Of a DNA stretch of 49,106 nt, positions 25,012-34,674 are shown piece by piece. Each line of letters starts with the position of its first letter. The first letter of the stretch is position 1. The translations under genes and the position numbers were made by a program. The notes below the pieces were generated by a model. It had not been told where the DNA came from. It saw only the letters and a program-made list of their open reading frames with translations, and did not search any database. Source of the stretch: an uncultured Alphaproteobacteria bacterium (lineage in GTDB: Bacteria > Pseudomonadota > Alphaproteobacteria > Caulobacterales > Aquidulcibacteraceae); contig CADEEL010000024.1 of NCBI GenBank assembly GCA_902826335.1, positions 1-49,106 of the forward strand. Direction: 5' to 3'.

Positions 25012-26060
25012 GCGCGTCTCCGATAGATGATCGCGTCGCCCGCGAGGTGGGCGCCGATGTCGGGAATGGTGATGAGGAGGGCCGCGCCCCGCGCGCTGGA
25101 CGCGGCGACGCGCAATTGCCCGCCGAGCAAATCGATGGCCGCGTTCGCCGCGCCGAGCCCGCGCTGGCCCGGCCCGCCGATCGCGCTGGAGAGATCGGGC
25201 GTCAGCATCAGGCGCGCGATTTCCGCGTCCGCCATGCGCAATACGGCGTCCGCCGGCAAAATACTCGCCTCGATCGCGCGCGCGCGCAGCGCCGTGCAAT
25301 CGAAGCCGCACCCATCGTCGGCGATCTCGATGGCCGAGAAATCGGGGCCGCGATGGGCGCTGATGCGGATATGGCCCATGTCCGGCTTACCCGCGCGCCG
25401 GCGCGCCTCGGGCGCTTCGACGCCGTGTTTGCAAGCATTGCGGACAATTTCGGTGACGGCCTCGCGCAATGGTTCGGCCGCGCCCGGCTCAATCGCAAGA
25501 TCGCCATCGATGCTGAGCGCGATGCGTTTGCCTTGCGCGCTCGCTTCGCGCTCCACGATGTCCATCAGCGGCGCCAGGCACGCCGCGATCGGTTGGGTCT
25601 GCTCGGCGTCAGCAAGGTCGGCCTTGATGCCTTCTAGGCGCGCCAGCAGCGCCGAGAGGCGCGGGTCGCGCGCGCCGGGTGCGATCTCCAACAATCTATC
25701 CCGCGCTTGCGCCAGCGTATCGGCAAGTGAGGGCGCGCGCCCATAAGCCGCCGCAGCCGTCAGGTCGCTGTCGTCGCCGGGCGGCTCGACGCCGGCGTGC
25801 GATACGGCGCGCACGATGTCGCGCAACCTCATAAGGCCGCGCAGGATAAGCGGGCGCGTCGCGCCGCCGGCGCCGATCAGCCCTTCGAGGGCGCGGGCTA
25901 TGCGCTCCATGCGTGTGAGGCCCGCGGCCATGCAATCGCCGCGCAGCGCCGCCAGCCGCGTCAACGCCTCCGCCGGCGCGCGTCCTTGCAGCAGGCCAGC
26001 TTCGATCGCGTCGAGCTGCCCTGCGGCCTCATCCAGAAATTGGCCCAGCATGTCGTCCAT
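25008..26060 (-). CDS. Reduced CheA-like protein: no phospho-His, no CheW-like domain
   Basis: 350-residue CheA relative. The N-terminus (MDDMLGQFLDEAAGQLDAIE) is like the CheA P1 domain, but where P1 has A-H-S-L-K-G this protein reads L-A-A-L-R-G, putting Ala37 in place of the phosphorylated His. There is no P2. Residues about 110-180 resemble the dimerisation part. The ATPase domain is preserved: N-A-C-K-H-G with Asn208 followed by VEAPEARRRAGKP, then DDGCGFD near 248, and G-Q-R-G-L-G near 299. The protein stops right after it, without the CheW-like P5. Start: the ATG at 26060 fits CheA; one at 26099 is possible but its GGAGG abuts the ATG. It lies between chpT and the CheY-like gene. Confidence 0.82.
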   Translation of the reverse strand: MDDMLGQFLDEAAGQLDAIEAGLLQGRAPAEALTRLAALRGDCMAAGLTRMERIARALEGLIGAGGATRPLILRGLMRLRDIVRAVSHAGVEPPGDDSDLTAAAAYGRAPSLADTLAQARDRLLEIAPGARDPRLSALLARLEGIKADLADAEQTQPIAACLAPLMDIVEREASAQGKRIALSIDGDLAIEPGAAEPLREAVTEIVRNACKHGVEAPEARRRAGKPDMGHIRISAHRGPDFSAIEIADDGCGFDCTALRARAIEASILPADAVLRMADAEIARLMLTPDLSSAIGGPGQRGLGAANAAIDLLGGQLRVAASSARGAALLITIPDIGAHLAGDAIIYRRRA

Positions 26061-26140
26061 GACCCCGACGCGCGCGCTTCGCGGCTGCACGCGCGCCATC
26101 CTCCGCCCGGAACTGTGCGAGATGCCGGGTTAATGAGTGT

Positions 26141-26776
26141 TTACGCCGCGCGCGCCTTGTGCGCCGCCGTGCGAACGGCGAATTCAACCCGGCCGTCACC
26201 CTCGCGCGGCTCGATCTCAACGCCGTTCGCCCGCGCCGCCACGCCCGTCAGCAAGGGCGGGATCGAGGCCCCCATGAAGCCCATCTCGGGCCGCTCCCCG
26301 CGCAGCGCGGCGGCCACGTCCGGCTTGAGCTTGGCGCGATCCCCGGTCGCGACGACGCGCACTTCTTGCGTATCCGAAACGAGCTCGACTGTCCCGCCGC
26401 GCGGCAGGCAATCGCTGGCGATCAGCAGCAGATTGGCGACCACACGCACCGCAGCCTTTGGCATCGGCGCATTCGCCGCTGACCAGACGAGGCTCGGCTT
26501 TAAATGCGCGAACATCTTTTCAGCGGTGTCGCGCGCTTCCTCCAACTGGCCTTCGCCTTCCGCCGTCGCGCCGGCGAAGGCGAAGCGGAAAAAATCGAGC
26601 TTGGCCCACATTTTGTGCAGGCCTTCGTCGAGCACGGCGATCTCTTCGGCGTTGCGGCCGTTGGAATCGTTGGCCTTCAAGGTCTCGATCGCCTGCACGA
26701 GCACGCTGATCGGGCCCATGATGTCATGGCAGATTTTCGCCGACGCCAAGGCGGCGAGTTCAGTTCCATCGATCAT
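26141..26776 (-). CDS. chpT: Histidine phosphotransferase ChpT
   Basis: 211-residue phosphotransfer protein of the CckA-ChpT-CtrA/CpdR relay. The helical-hairpin region has A-S-A-K-I-C-H-D-I-M-G-P with His17 as phospho-acceptor. The second half is the degenerate kinase-like domain that cannot bind ATP in characterised ChpT (no N-, G1- or G2-box seen here). Start: the ATG at 26776, preceded by GGGAG at good spacing; the frame 22 codons further upstream has no such site. It is the first gene of the minus-strand cluster, 80 bases before the CheA-like start. A TTAAC half-site and one GANTC site lie upstream, but no complete CtrA box. Confidence 0.9.
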   Translation of the reverse strand: MIDGTELAALASAKICHDIMGPISVLVQAIETLKANDSNGRNAEEIAVLDEGLHKMWAKLDFFRFAFAGATAEGEGQLEEARDTAEKMFAHLKPSLVWSAANAPMPKAAVRVVANLLLIASDCLPRGGTVELVSDTQEVRVVATGDRAKLKPDVAAALRGERPEMGFMGASIPPLLTGVAARANGVEIEPREGDGRVEFAVRTAAHKARAA

Positions 26777-26855
26777 GGGTGCGCTCCCGAAAGGGGCGGG
26801 ACCATAATCGATTCGCACGGCGCGGTTTATGGCGGCGCGCATGTACTTTCCTTAA

Positions 26856-27890
<1,035 letters not shown>

Positions 27891-27897
27891 CCCCCGT

Positions 27898-29775
27898 TCA
27901 GGCGCGCTTTTGCGTCTCCGCATCGAGGCTGTCTGTGTCCCAAGCGTCATCCGGCGTGGTGACCCCGTGCGTGTCGAGGTCGCGCCGCAGCGCTTCAGCC
28001 AACATGTCGCGCCGTGCGTTTACGGCGGAGCGGTAGGCCTCGAAATTGTCGTCCCCGCTCCAATGTTCGCGCATCATCAGCAATTGCCGCTCGTCGTGGC
28101 GGCGAAAAAGCCCAGCGGCCCGTTCGGCCTGATGCGCGCGCGCGCCAAGGTGGCGCAGGGCAGCGCTTCCCAAGCGTAGTGCGCCTTCGAATGTCTCGCG
28201 TTCGAACCCGTCGACGCCGCGATTGAGCAATTCATAGACGTGGCGGCGATCGAAGGCGCGCGCGATAATTTTGAGATGTGGAAAATGCTTGCGCGCATTC
28301 TCCGCGAGTTGCAGCGCGCGCTCGGCATCGTCGATGGCGATGACCAGGAGCTGCGCGTCGCCGGCCCCGGCGACGCGCAAGAGATCGATGCGCGCGGCGT
28401 CTCCGTAATTGGCTTCAGTGCCGAAGGAACGCACCATGTCGACATGATCGGCGCTGTGATCGAGGATGGAAGTCGTCACGCCATTGGCGGCCAAAAGGCG
28501 ATGGATGACCTGACCGAAACGGCCGAAGCCGGCGATGATGACGCGCGGCTTGTGCGTGTGAATATGGGCGGGCGCGGCGCGCTGGGCGGGGCGGGCCATG
28601 CGCGAGGCGAGGCGCTCGCCGACGATGAGCAGGAACGGCGTAAGCGCCATGGACAGCGCCACGGCCGCGACCAACGGCGCGGCGAGAGCCTCCGATAGAA
28701 CGCCCTGCGCCCGCGCGAAGGCGAACAGCACGAAGGCGAACTCCCCGCCTTGCGCGAGCGCCAATGCGACAAGCGCCGCGTCGGCGCGCGGCCGCCCCAT
28801 CACACGCGCGACGAAGTAAAGCACGAGCGTCTTGACGACGATAAGCCCGGCGACCAGTGCGAGGACGAGGCCGGGATTGGCGCCGATGAGCGCAAGATCG
28901 ACGCTCGCGCCCACCGAAATGAAGAACAATCCCAAGAGCAGCGCGCGGAAAGGCTCAATGTCGCTTTCCAGTTCGTGGCGATATTCACTGTCCGCTAAAA
29001 CGACGCCGGCGATGAAGGCGCCCAGCGCCGGCGAGAGGCCGACGCTTTGCATCAAGAGCGCCACGCCCACCACGAGCGCCAATGCGAGCGCGGTGAACAT
29101 CTCCGTCATGTTGGTGCGCGCGATGAAGCGAAAGAGCGGGCGCAACAGGATGCGCCCCGCCACCACGATGGCGGCGACGGCGGCGAGCAGGACGATGGGT
29201 TGAGCCCAGCCTGGCAACGCCGAAAGCGCTGTTCCTTCAGCCTCGCCGCGCGGCGCGGCGAGCGCCAGCAGTGGAAAGAGCGCCAGCATTGGGATGACGG
29301 CGATGTCCTGGAACAGCAAGGTCGCGAAGGCGTCGCGGCCCGGGTTCGTCGCATCAAGGCCCTTCTCGCGCAGCGATTGAAGCACGATTGCGGTGGAGGA
29401 GAGCGCGAAGGTGAAGCCGATCGCCAGGGCTGGGCGCCAATCGACGCCGAACGCGATCGTGATCGCGGCGATCAGCGCGCCCGTGAGCAGGACTTGCAGC
29501 GCGCCCAGGCCGAAAATCGCTGTGCGCATGCGCCAGAGCAGGGCCGGCGCCAGTTCAAGGCCGATCAGGAACAGCATGATGACGACGCCGAACTCGGCCG
29601 TGTGCATGAGGCTGTCGGGATCACCGAAAAGACCCAGGCCAAACGGGCCGATTACGACGCCGGCGATGAGATAACCAAGTACGGCGCCCAGGCCCAGGCG
29701 CTTGGCGATCGGCACCGAGATCACCGCCGCGACAAGAAAGACAAAGGCCTGCAAAAGAAAGCTTGGATGTTCCAT
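27898..29775 (-). CDS. Kef-type K+/H+ antiporter (CPA2) with RCK domain
   Basis: 625-residue inner-membrane transporter. Residues 1 to about 380 hold roughly a dozen membrane segments of the CPA2 type, with LGYLIAGVVIGPFGLG, VVIMLFLIGLELAP, FALSSTAIVLQ, ALGAFIAGVVLADS and GLFFISVGASVD. Residues about 400-520 form an RCK/TrkA-N Rossmann domain (VIIAGFGRFGQVIHRLLAANG). In E. coli, KefB/KefC are held closed by glutathione and opened by glutathione adducts; whether this protein responds likewise is inferred. Its ATG overlaps the stop of the KefG/KefF-like gene by one base (TGATG). An open frame 81 codons upstream lies inside that gene and is not real. Confidence 0.93.
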   Translation of the reverse strand: MEHPSFLLQAFVFLVAAVISVPIAKRLGLGAVLGYLIAGVVIGPFGLGLFGDPDSLMHTAEFGVVIMLFLIGLELAPALLWRMRTAIFGLGALQVLLTGALIAAITIAFGVDWRPALAIGFTFALSSTAIVLQSLREKGLDATNPGRDAFATLLFQDIAVIPMLALFPLLALAAPRGEAEGTALSALPGWAQPIVLLAAVAAIVVAGRILLRPLFRFIARTNMTEMFTALALALVVGVALLMQSVGLSPALGAFIAGVVLADSEYRHELESDIEPFRALLLGLFFISVGASVDLALIGANPGLVLALVAGLIVVKTLVLYFVARVMGRPRADAALVALALAQGGEFAFVLFAFARAQGVLSEALAAPLVAAVALSMALTPFLLIVGERLASRMARPAQRAAPAHIHTHKPRVIIAGFGRFGQVIHRLLAANGVTTSILDHSADHVDMVRSFGTEANYGDAARIDLLRVAGAGDAQLLVIAIDDAERALQLAENARKHFPHLKIIARAFDRRHVYELLNRGVDGFERETFEGALRLGSAALRHLGARAHQAERAAGLFRRHDERQLLMMREHWSGDDNFEAYRSAVNARRDMLAEALRRDLDTHGVTTPDDAWDTDSLDAETQKRA

Positions 29776-30323
29776 CACGCGTCCTCGCCACGCCTTTGCA
29801 GCGCCAGAATGTGGGCGCGATAGGCCGCCGCGGCTTCGGCCAATCTCGCCGGCGTGCTCATATGGCTCGCCTGGACTATGAAAGGCGTGCGCCAGCGCAT
29901 GCCGCACAGATGCGCCGTCGCTTCGAACGGGCGCATGAATTCGGTGATTGTATAACGGTTGAATCCGCCGGGACCATAGGAGTCCTCGCCGCCGCCGGAG
30001 GTTATCGTGCTCATCCAATCCTTGCCAGCGAGCGCGCGGCCGGCCTCGCCATAGGCCCAGCCATGTTCAAGCACAAGATCAAGCCATTCCTTGATCAGCG
30101 CGGGCGCCGAATACCAATAGAATGGATGCTGCAGCACAAGCGCGTCATGCGATGAAAGCAGGGATTGTTCGCGCGCGACGTCGATCAGGAGATCGGGATA
30201 AACCTCATAGAGGTCATGAAACGTCACACCCGGCAGATCGCGTACGGCTTCCGCCAGAGCGCGGTTGGCGCGTGAGCGCTGAAAGGCCGGGTGTGCGAAT
30301 AAGATCAGAACCGAACGCGCCAT
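29775..30323 (-). CDS. NAD(P)H oxidoreductase, KefF/KefG-like ancillary protein
   Basis: 182-residue flavodoxin-like quinone reductase. It begins S-V-L-I-L-F-A-H-P, then DLYEVYPDLLIDVAREQ, LVLQHPFYWYSAPALIKEWLDLVLEHGWAYG and ALAGKDWMSTITSGGGEDSY, the pattern of KefF/KefG. These cytosolic proteins bind and activate Kef antiporters and can reduce quinones. The one-base stop/start overlap with the antiporter gene supports that role. Whether it is closer to KefF or KefG cannot be decided by eye. The APC permease gene ends 8 bases upstream on the same strand. Confidence 0.92.
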   Translation of the reverse strand: MARSVLILFAHPAFQRSRANRALAEAVRDLPGVTFHDLYEVYPDLLIDVAREQSLLSSHDALVLQHPFYWYSAPALIKEWLDLVLEHGWAYGEAGRALAGKDWMSTITSGGGEDSYGPGGFNRYTITEFMRPFEATAHLCGMRWRTPFIVQASHMSTPARLAEAAAAYRAHILALQRRGEDA

Positions 30324-30331
30324 GAGCCGCT

Positions 30332-31699
30332 CTACCTAGCGCCCCCGGCGCGGGCGCGCCACTCCGCGGCGAAGAGCGCGATGCACCCAAGCACAAGAAC
30401 GCCAAGGCCCGCGAACGCGCCGAGGCGCGGATTATCGAGGCTGGCGAGATAGGCAAGGCTCGAAATAAGCATGTACACGGATGAGGCGATGAAGATAAGC
30501 GGCGTCAGCGGATAGAGGGGCGTCTTGAACGGGCGCGGCGCGTTGCGCCGGGTGAAGCGCAGCACGATCAGCGCCCCGCCCGAGAGCGTCAGAAATAGCC
30601 AGAACGCCGGGAAAGTGTAATCGACAATGGTCTGAAAGCCGTTGCGCGTCCATGCGCCGAGCCCGACCAGCGCGAGCGACACCGCGCCTTGCGCCCAGAT
30701 GGCGGGGGCGGGTATGCCGCGCTGTTCATCCCAGCGTCCCAAAAGGCCGAGCGCGGGAAAATCGCGCGCCGCCGCATAGGTCGTCCGGGCGCCCACGATG
30801 ATGGTGGCGTTGATAGAGGTGGCGGCCGCGCACGCGACCGCCAATGCGATGAGAAGGCCGGCGTTCGGCCCGAACGCGCGGCCCATGAGATCGGCGGCGG
30901 GCGCGCGGCTCGCGGCGAGCCCCTCAAATCCCAAGCCACGCAGGAACGCCCAATTCACCAGCAGATAAAGCAGCGTGATGAGGAGTATGGAGATCGTATG
31001 CGCGCGCGCCATGCCATGGCGTGCGTCCTTCACCTCTGCTGACAGCGTCGCAATCTCGCTCCAGCCGCCATAAGCGAGCAAGACGAACACAAGCGAAAGC
31101 CCGAAGCTCGCTGGCGGGGCCGCGAGAGACGATCCAGTCTGAGCGGTCAGCGGGGGAACGCCTGTGAGCGCGAGCCACAGCGCCGCCGCGCCCATCATGA
31201 GGAGCCCGATTACTTCAAGCCCCGTCACGGAATAATTCGCCGCCGCGTCGCGATACGTTCCGCGCAGATTGAACAATGTGAACGCGACGACGGACAGCGC
31301 CGCGTAGAGCGCCGGCCCGTCCGCACCAAGATGAAACTGCGGAACAACGTTGAGATAATCGCCGATCACGAAGCCGAGAAAGGCGATTGAGCCGGAATTG
31401 ATGATCGCGAATCGCCCCCACGCGAACAGAAACGCGACGCGCCGCCCATAGGCGAGGCCGAGGAAATGGTAATCGCCCCCCGCGCTCGGAAACGCGCTCG
31501 CCAATTCCGAATAGCAGAGCGCGCCGGCGAAGGTCAGAAGCCCGCCGAGCAGCCAGGCGGCGTAAAGCCAGAACACCGAGCCTGCATTGGCGGCAGCCTC
31601 AGCGGGTGCCCGGAATATGCCGGCGCCGACGACCATGCCGACGGCGAGCATGACGACATAAGCGGTCGAGATATGGCGGCGCGGGGCGGCGCCTGTCAT
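30332..31699 (-). CDS. APC-family amino acid permease
   Basis: 455-residue membrane protein with about 12 hydrophobic segments, of the amino acid-polyamine-organocation superfamily. The N-terminal hallmark is VVMLAVGMVVGAGIFRAPAEAA, followed by LLGGLLTFAGALCYSELASAFPSAGGDYHF and, further on, AYGGWSEIATLSAEVKDAR. This layout is usual for exchangers and permeases of neutral or aromatic amino acids. The substrate is unknown; its place behind the kyn genes suggests kynurenine, tryptophan or a product. Its ATG overlaps the stop of the enoyl-CoA hydratase-like gene by four bases (ATGA). Confidence 0.92.
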   Translation of the reverse strand: MTGAAPRRHISTAYVVMLAVGMVVGAGIFRAPAEAAANAGSVFWLYAAWLLGGLLTFAGALCYSELASAFPSAGGDYHFLGLAYGRRVAFLFAWGRFAIINSGSIAFLGFVIGDYLNVVPQFHLGADGPALYAALSVVAFTLFNLRGTYRDAAANYSVTGLEVIGLLMMGAAALWLALTGVPPLTAQTGSSLAAPPASFGLSLVFVLLAYGGWSEIATLSAEVKDARHGMARAHTISILLITLLYLLVNWAFLRGLGFEGLAASRAPAADLMGRAFGPNAGLLIALAVACAAATSINATIIVGARTTYAAARDFPALGLLGRWDEQRGIPAPAIWAQGAVSLALVGLGAWTRNGFQTIVDYTFPAFWLFLTLSGGALIVLRFTRRNAPRPFKTPLYPLTPLIFIASSVYMLISSLAYLASLDNPRLGAFAGLGVLVLGCIALFAAEWRARAGGAR

Positions 31700-32481
31700 G
31701 TCGCCTGATCGCGCCCACGCGCCATCACCGCGCCGCGCGCGGCGGCGATCGTCTCGGCATTGACCGCTGCGTTGAGCGCGCGCGTCGTCGCCGTCTCGTG
31801 CGCGAGCGCGGCGGCGAAATCGCGCCCGAAGCCCTCATCGATGAGCTTGTTATAAGCGTCGACTTTATCCGCCGGCGCGCTGGCGATGTCCTGCGCGAGC
31901 TTGAGCGCCGCAGGCAGCAATTGATCCGCCGCAACCACGCGGTTGACGAGCCCCCACGCCTCCGCCGTGCGCGCATCGATGAAATTGCCGGACAGAGAAA
32001 TTTCCTTGGCGCGATAAATCCCAACAAGACGCGAAAGCTTCTGGCTGAGGCCCCAGCCGGGCAGAATGCCGACGCGCGCATGCGTGTCGGCGAACCGCGC
32101 ATGGTCCGAGGCGATGAGGATGTCGCACGCCAGCGCGAGTTCAAAGCCGCCAGTGATCGCCGCGCCATTGATCGCGCCGATGATTGGCTTTCGGCACACA
32201 CTCAGCGCGCGCACGGGATCGCGCGCCGCGTCAGAAGGGTTTGCATCGTCCGCGACGCGTGCGCCTGGCTCTGCTAATTCCTTGAGGTCAAGTCCCGCCG
32301 TGAACGCCCGTCCCGCGCCCGTGAGCACAATGACGCGCACGCCCTCATCCGCGTCGAGCGTCGCGAATGTCTCGGCGATCTCGGCCCGCAGTGCGCGCGA
32401 GAGCGCGTTCATTGCTTCCGGCCGATTGAGCGTCACGAGCGCGATACCATCGACCGGTCTCTCAACGAGAATAAGCCTCAT
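31696..32481 (-). CDS. Enoyl-CoA hydratase/isomerase-family protein with altered active site
   Basis: 261-residue crotonase-fold protein. The oxyanion-hole segments are present (GRAFTAGLDLKEL; NGAAITGGFELALACD). Of the two catalytic glutamates of the rat hydratase, the position of Glu164 is kept as Glu160 (RAKEISLSG), but the position of Glu144 is His134 (FADTHARVGILPGWG). A simple hydratase reaction is therefore doubtful; crotonase relatives also act as isomerases, decarboxylases or CoA hydrolases. Stop-start overlaps of four bases on both sides (VOC gene upstream, APC permease downstream) show a tight operon. The nearby CoA ligase may supply its substrate. Confidence 0.9.
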   Translation of the reverse strand: MRLILVERPVDGIALVTLNRPEAMNALSRALRAEIAETFATLDADEGVRVIVLTGAGRAFTAGLDLKELAEPGARVADDANPSDAARDPVRALSVCRKPIIGAINGAAITGGFELALACDILIASDHARFADTHARVGILPGWGLSQKLSRLVGIYRAKEISLSGNFIDARTAEAWGLVNRVVAADQLLPAALKLAQDIASAPADKVDAYNKLIDEGFGRDFAAALAHETATTRALNAAVNAETIAAARGAVMARGRDQAT

Positions 32482-32825
32482 GCCTTGATCGCTAAGGGAT
32501 GGAGAGGCTGGTAAATTTGCATATTGCCGCCGCCCGGCAGAGTGAATTCGGCGGCGAGGCCGTAGCGCCGATCCTCGACGGCGCTGCAGGCTACGCCCGC
32601 GGCGCGCAGACGCGCTAGTTCAACTTCGATGTCATCAGTCATCAAGCTCAAAGCGTGTACTCCATCGGACGAGCTTGGATGGACTCCTACTTCGGCCGGC
32701 GGCAGGGCGAAAATGAGCCATCCGCCGCCAGCGTCGACATGATCGAAACCGAAAATGTCTCGCAGAAAGGCGCGATCGGCGTCGGCGTCACGCGAATAGA
32801 TGAGCACATGAGCGCCGATGATCAT
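32478..32825 (-). CDS. VOC (glyoxalase/dioxygenase-like) superfamily protein
   Basis: 115-residue single VOC module. It opens I-G-A-H-V-L-I-Y-S-R-D, followed by AFLRDIFGFDHVDAGGGWLIFALPPAEVGVHPS, and the second half is H-A-L-S-L-M-T-D-D and ends MQIYQPLHP. The His near residue 6 and the one in H-A-L-S are possible metal ligands. The usual C-terminal Glu ligand is replaced by Gln in M-Q-I-Y, so the metal site may be incomplete. The function is unknown: lyase, dioxygenase and binding roles occur in the superfamily. It overlaps the hydratase-like gene by four bases and follows the CoA ligase by 28. Confidence 0.88.
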   Translation of the reverse strand: MIIGAHVLIYSRDADADRAFLRDIFGFDHVDAGGGWLIFALPPAEVGVHPSSSDGVHALSLMTDDIEVELARLRAAGVACSAVEDRRYGLAAEFTLPGGGNMQIYQPLHPLAIKA

Positions 32826-32853
32826 GTTCCAGTTCCTATGCGATTGCAGCCAA

Positions 32854-34611
32854 TCAGGCCGAAAACTCTACATCCGGAAAAGCCTTGCGCAGCTCCTTCT
32901 TCATGATCTTGCCGTTGGCGTTGCGCGGCAGCGTTTCAGGCCAGAATTCGATCCGCACCGGCACTTTGAACGCGGCGATGCGCTGCGCGGCCCAATGGCG
33001 CAATTCCTGTTCATCGGCGTTCATGCCGGGCTTCAAGGTGACGACCGCCGCCGGTTCTTCCCCCAGCGTCTTGTGCGGCAAGCCGATCACCGCCGCATCC
33101 ATCACGGCGGGATGATCGTAGAGCGCGTTTTCCACTTCGACGCAGTAGATGTTCTCCCCGCCGCGGATCAGCATGTCCTTGGCGCGATCGACGATGTAGA
33201 GAAAGCCTTCCTCGTCCATGCGCGCGAGATCGCCGGTCTTCACCCAGCCATCGACGAAAGTTTCGGCGGTCGCTTGCGGCTTTTGCCAATAGCCGCGCAC
33301 GACAATAGGCCCCTTGAACCAGAGTTCGCCAACCTCGCCGATGGGCAGCTCCTTCGCGTCGGGGGACATGATCTTCGCTTCGCCCGTCATCGAGGGCACG
33401 CCGCAGCTCGCCGGCTTGCGCTCATAATCCTCGCCATAATTGCTGGTGGCTGTGGCGGAGGTTTCCGTCATCCCCCAGCCTTGGCCGGGTTTGACAATTG
33501 GAAAGCGCTCACGAATGCGCCGCACGAGTTCGGGCGCCGAAGGCGCGCCGCCATAGGAAATCGTTTCCAGGGAGGAGAGGTCGTAGTCGTTAAATTTCGG
33601 ATGTTCGAGGATTTGCCAGGCGATGGTCGGCACGCCGCCGGCCTGGTTGATCTTCTCGCGTTCGATGAGCGGCAGCGCTTCATCGACATCCCAGCGTCGT
33701 TGCAGCACGATCTTGCCCCCGGTCATCACCTGAGGGCACATCACCGCGAAGCAGCCCGTCGCATGGAAGAACGGCACAGACAGCAGAACCGCCTTTTGCG
33801 GCGCATTTGGATCGGGCATGGGCGGCATTTCGCCCCGGCGCAGAAAGGCGCGCGCCTGGGCGTTCACCGCGTTGAACATGTTGGAGATGATGTTGCGGTG
33901 GGTGACGATGGCGCCCTTCGGCTTTCCCGTCGTGCCGGACGTGTAGAAGATCGCCACATCGTCATCCGGCGCGCAGGGAAGCTGCGGCAGCGGCGTTTTC
34001 GCCAGGGCGGCCCATTCGTTTGGCGCGCCGATCACGCCTTCAAGGCGGCTGACGCGCGGATCGGCGATCTCCTCGGCCGCGCGCGCGACATAGATTTTTT
34101 CGAGCGAAGGCGCCGCGTCGACGTGCTCGCGCACGCGCTCCCAGCGCTCGGCGTCCATGATCGCGATCTTGGAGCCGGAATCGATGAGGCCGTATTCAAG
34201 CTCCGGGCCTGTCCACCAGGCGTTGAGCGGCGTGACGATCGCGCCCGCATGCACCGCGCCCCAGAACGCCGCCGCCCAATCCGGCACATTGCGCATGATG
34301 ATCGCCACGCGATCGCCGGGTCGAACGCCGTCGGCGATGAGCTGGGCCGCGAATGTGGCGGCCGCCGCGTGCAGCGCCGCGAACGTGACGCGCTCGTCCT
34401 CATAGACAAGGTGATCCCGGTCCGGCCAGGTCGCGGAGGCGGCGAACACTTCGCGCAACGTCGGCGGTGCGTTTTTCCAGATTTTGGTGCGCACGCCGCG
34501 AATGTCGGCCTCCGCGATCTCCAGCGGGCTGCCGGCCTGGCCAAGCAGCGCGTGCGCCTGGGCGATGCTCATGACCGGGAAGGCGGGTTTGGCTTCGGCC
34601 GCTTGGCTCAT
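32854..34611 (-). CDS. AMP-forming acyl-CoA ligase
   Basis: 585-residue adenylate-forming enzyme that activates a carboxylic acid to its CoA ester via an acyl-AMP. Motifs are Y-T-S-G-T-T-G-K-P-K-G (P-loop), GQGWGMTETSA, KTGDLARMDEEGFLYIVDR, RGGENIYCVEVE and the C-terminal catalytic Lys in N-A-N-G-K-I-M-K-K. It looks closest to fatty- or aryl-acid CoA ligases of the class I/long-chain type. The substrate is not readable. Its position just after kynU raises the possibility of an aromatic acid such as anthranilate, but a fatty acid is equally possible. The start at 34611 has GGGAG upstream; an open frame 20 codons longer is less likely. Confidence 0.93.
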   Translation of the reverse strand: MSQAAEAKPAFPVMSIAQAHALLGQAGSPLEIAEADIRGVRTKIWKNAPPTLREVFAASATWPDRDHLVYEDERVTFAALHAAAATFAAQLIADGVRPGDRVAIIMRNVPDWAAAFWGAVHAGAIVTPLNAWWTGPELEYGLIDSGSKIAIMDAERWERVREHVDAAPSLEKIYVARAAEEIADPRVSRLEGVIGAPNEWAALAKTPLPQLPCAPDDDVAIFYTSGTTGKPKGAIVTHRNIISNMFNAVNAQARAFLRRGEMPPMPDPNAPQKAVLLSVPFFHATGCFAVMCPQVMTGGKIVLQRRWDVDEALPLIEREKINQAGGVPTIAWQILEHPKFNDYDLSSLETISYGGAPSAPELVRRIRERFPIVKPGQGWGMTETSATATSNYGEDYERKPASCGVPSMTGEAKIMSPDAKELPIGEVGELWFKGPIVVRGYWQKPQATAETFVDGWVKTGDLARMDEEGFLYIVDRAKDMLIRGGENIYCVEVENALYDHPAVMDAAVIGLPHKTLGEEPAAVVTLKPGMNADEQELRHWAAQRIAAFKVPVRIEFWPETLPRNANGKIMKKELRKAFPDVEFSA

Positions 34612-34674
34612 CTCTTGGTTCGCTCCCTTTTTGTCCGCGTCACTCAAGAGGAACGCTGACGCGTGCGTCAAGAC

